From an uncultured Oscillospiraceae bacterium (GTDB lineage: Bacteria; Bacillota; Clostridia; Oscillospirales; Oscillospiraceae): a stretch of 8,092 bases of DNA. A model generated the notes under the pieces. That model was not told the origin of the DNA, ran no database searches, and saw nothing but the letters and a program-made list of their open reading frames with translations. Numbering within the stretch: the stretch's first letter is position 1; every line of letters begins with the position of its first letter. A program made the translations under genes and the position numbers. The DNA is taken from positions 1 through 8,092 of the forward strand of contig CAJTVO010000141.1 of NCBI GenBank assembly GCA_910579485.1, written 5' to 3'. This document shows, piece by piece, positions 6,653-8,092 of the stretch.

Positions 6653-7807
6653 ATGGATTCCCAGGAAACGAAAAGGACTGTCCCAGTTCCGTCTGCGCCA
6701 ACAGACGGGGAACAGCCCATTTCACAAACAACTACCCAAAGTATAGCAGAGGAAACGGCTGAAAACAACCCCCAGGAGAAAAATTACCGAGAAATGCTGC
6801 GGAAAATGCAGCGCATGAGCGACCCAGCGTACCTCCACACGGTTTCTATGAACGAGCTTTACCAGAACGTCTACCAGAGCAGACCGCCCGTCATTGACGG
6901 TCTGCTCTACCCTGGGACATACCTCTTTGCGGGAGCGCCCAAGGTGGGCAAGTCCTTCCTAATGGCCCAGCTTGCCTACCATGTCAGCACCGGCCTCCCT
7001 CTGTGGGACTATCCCATTCACAAGGGGACTGTCCTCTATCTGGCGCTGGAGGACGATCACCGCCGCTTGCAGGAGCGCCTTTACCGGATGTTCGGCATGG
7101 AGGCCACCACCGACCTTCTCTTTGCAATCCACGCCAAGCAGGTCGGCGTCGGATTGGAGGAACAGCTAAAACGGTTTGTGCAGGAACACCCAGACACCAA
7201 GCTGATTATCATTGACACCCTCCAGAAAATCCGGGAGGCTGGTGGGGATAAGTACAGCTATGCCAATGACTATGAGGTGGTGGGGAAACTGAAACGCTTT
7301 GCCGATGATTGCGGCGTCTGCCTCCTGCTGGTACATCATACCCGGAAACAACAGGCCGATGATAAGTTCGATATGATCTCCGGCACCAATGGACTGGCGG
7401 GGGCAGCGGACGGAGCCTTTCTTCTTCAGAAGGAGAAACGGACGGACGGCACCGCCACCTTGGACATGGTGGGGCGTGACCAGCAAGACCAGCGATTCTA
7501 TCTCACCAAGGACAAGGAACGGCTGACATGGATGCTGGAACGGATGGAGGCAGAACAGTGGATAGAACCGCCCGACCCAATACTGGAGGCCATAGCCACC
7601 CTTGTAACGGTGGAGAGGCCGACCTGGGGCGGTACGGCCACGGAGCTGGCAGCAACCCTGCAAGTGGATATGAAGCCCAACGCCCTGGCGATGCGGCTGA
7701 ATGTCCGGGCCGGGAAGCTGCTGACAGACTACCACATCCGCTATGAGAACAGCAGGAGCCACGCCGGGAGAAGTATCAGCCTGACGCTGGAACCGTCCCA
7801 GGCGTGA
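6653..7807 (+). CDS. RepA/KaiC-like AAA ATPase (hexameric helicase family)
   Basis: This 384-residue RecA-fold ATPase resembles the RSF1010 RepA and AAA_25 group of replicative helicases. After a polar N-terminal tail (about 1-45), the Walker A motif is GAPKVGKS (94-101), the acidic YLALEDD follows at 129-135, Walker B is LIIID (184-188), and the sensor-like LLLVHHTRK lies at 224-232 with SGTNGLAGAADGAFLL at 243-258. The C-terminal part (about 308-380) looks like a winged-helix domain. In integrative mobilizable elements such a helicase probably unwinds the excised circle for autonomous replication or transfer. The ATG at 6653 is 12 nt from GGAGG (6636-6640); a TTG at 6650 has 9-nt spacing and cannot be excluded, adding one residue. 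The stop codon (7805-7807) lies within the first iteron-like repeat, so gene and presumed target are fused end to end. Confidence 0.88.
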   Translation: MDSQETKRTVPVPSAPTDGEQPISQTTTQSIAEETAENNPQEKNYREMLRKMQRMSDPAYLHTVSMNELYQNVYQSRPPVIDGLLYPGTYLFAGAPKVGKSFLMAQLAYHVSTGLPLWDYPIHKGTVLYLALEDDHRRLQERLYRMFGMEATTDLLFAIHAKQVGVGLEEQLKRFVQEHPDTKLIIIDTLQKIREAGGDKYSYANDYEVVGKLKRFADDCGVCLLLVHHTRKQQADDKFDMISGTNGLAGAADGAFLLQKEKRTDGTATLDMVGRDQQDQRFYLTKDKERLTWMLERMEAEQWIEPPDPILEAIATLVTVERPTWGGTATELAATLQVDMKPNALAMRLNVRAGKLLTDYHIRYENSRSHAGRSISLTLEPSQA

Positions 7808-7888
7808 CGACCGTGACGGCTGTGACGGCTTTTTTGAGAGCGGGGGCGGTGTGTAAAACATCGTCACGGTCGTCACGGCCGTCACGGG
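7803..7888. repeat. Two opposed arrays of three 9-bp iteron-like repeats
   Basis: On the plus strand CGTGACGAC, CGTGACGGC and TGTGACGGC follow each other without gap (7803-7829). After 32 bp come CGTCACGGT, CGTCACGGC and CGTCACGGG (7862-7888), the same unit on the opposite strand. The arrays can pair with each other over about 25 bp with few mismatches. The unit is itself nearly palindromic (CCGT-G-ACGG). The spacer holds T6 and a G-rich stretch. Short tandem repeats beside a helicase gene fit an origin with initiator sites; a cruciform or hairpin role is also possible. Confidence 0.8.
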
Positions 7889-7893
7889 GAGCG

Positions 7894-7973
7894 GGGCCAA
7901 AAGTCAAGGGGGCATACCTGCGGGTGGAGATTGCCGTAAGGCAATACAACCCGTACCCCTTGACTTTTGGCCC
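7894..7973. other. Long three-tier stem-loop, possible oriT/origin or structured RNA
   Basis: A perfect 18-bp inverted repeat, GGGCCAAAAGTCAAGGGG (7894-7911) with its complement at 7956-7973, encloses a 44-nt insert that folds further. TGCGGGT (7919-7925) pairs with ACCCGTA (7949-7955, one wobble), and TTGCC (7931-7935) pairs with GGCAA (7940-7944) around a GTAA loop. A 7-nt one-sided bulge separates the first two stems. No T-tract follows, so it is not a simple terminator. The position behind the helicase gene favours an origin of transfer or replication; a folded RNA is the alternative. Confidence 0.75.
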
Positions 7974-7980
7974 ACGGAGA

Positions 7981-8037
7981 ACACTTGCCGGGTGGTGGGA
8001 AAGGCTGTGCCTTTCCCCCCTGCCCAACGGCGAGTGT
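7981..8037. other. Second stem-loop of the non-coding region
   Basis: Outer arms ACACTTGCCG (7981-7990) and CGGCGAGTGT (8028-8037) pair over 10 bp with one wobble. The inner arms GGGAAAGGC (7997-8005) and GCCTTTCCC (8009-8017) pair perfectly around a TGT loop. It begins 7 nt after the larger stem-loop and has no following T-tract. Confidence 0.7.
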
Positions 8038-8054
8038 CAAAGTTTAGGCGGGGT

Positions 8055-8085
8055 GCAGGGTGCCCTTTTCAAAGGGCGGCCCTGC
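8055..8085. other. Third stem-loop near the right edge
   Basis: GCAGGG (8055-8060) pairs with CCCTGC (8080-8085), and GCCCTT (8062-8067) pairs with AAGGGC (8072-8077) around a TTCA loop, with small bulges between the stems. The window ends 7 nt later, so what it precedes is unknown. Confidence 0.65.
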
Positions 8086-8092
8086 TGGGGGA

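Noticed and set aside
7804..7835. Intrinsic terminator at the T6 tract behind the helicase gene
   Set aside because: The bases before the T6 form only a 4-bp stem with a large loop; the strong pairing is with the array on the far side of the T-tract.
7803..7888. CRISPR array
   Set aside because: The units are 9 bp, contiguous and without spacers, with opposed orientation in the second half.
7776..8027. Minus-strand reading frames through the iteron and hairpin region
   Set aside because: Their translations merely reflect the repeats (serial Val-Thr or Ser-Arg patterns) and the antisense of the helicase gene; no ribosome site or family resemblance.

Overview
The window looks like chromosome from a GC-rich anaerobic gut Firmicute, most likely of the Oscillospiraceae/Flavonifractor-Oscillibacter kind. 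The reasons are a clostridial-type pyruvate:ferredoxin oxidoreductase, Gram-positive style ribosome binding sites and consensus vegetative promoters, and an integrative element of a type common in such bacteria. The taxonomic placement is an inference from gene style, not from a marker gene.

Layout. (1) Positions 1-2283 hold the C-terminal two thirds of a pyruvate:ferredoxin oxidoreductase (start outside the window), closed by a strong intrinsic terminator at 2307-2339. (2) Positions 2341-2976 form a more AT-rich island: a GNAT acetyltransferase gene and a 24-codon ORF, bounded by a perfect 17-bp inverted repeat. (3) Positions 3043-4124 carry a consensus promoter and a GMP synthase gene that encodes only the ATP-pyrophosphatase and dimerization parts, with no glutaminase domain. 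(4) From about 4125 to the right edge lies what I read as the left end of an integrative and mobilizable element inserted at the 3' end of guaA. It contains a leftward XRE-type repressor, then rightward excisionase, tyrosine integrase, a ribbon-helix-helix MobC-like protein and a RepA/KaiC-like AAA ATPase. (5) Positions 7803-8092 are non-coding but densely structured: 9-bp iteron-like repeats in two opposed arrays, followed by three consecutive stem-loops. This is the strongest candidate for an origin of replication and/or transfer, or for a structured RNA.

How it works together (inference). The repressor and the xis-int operon are transcribed divergently from two near-perfect sigma-A promoters that face each other across a 190-bp gap, as in a lysogeny-type switch. 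Excisionase, integrase, relaxosome-like protein and helicase are packed with overlapping or near-touching reading frames (14-nt overlap, 1-nt overlap, 4- to 7-nt gap). Excision, relaxosome assembly and helicase synthesis would therefore be co-induced, and the helicase could act on the iteron/hairpin region directly behind its own gene. A relaxase and the right attachment site would be expected beyond position 8092. A bidirectional terminator at 4291-4330 insulates guaA from the element.
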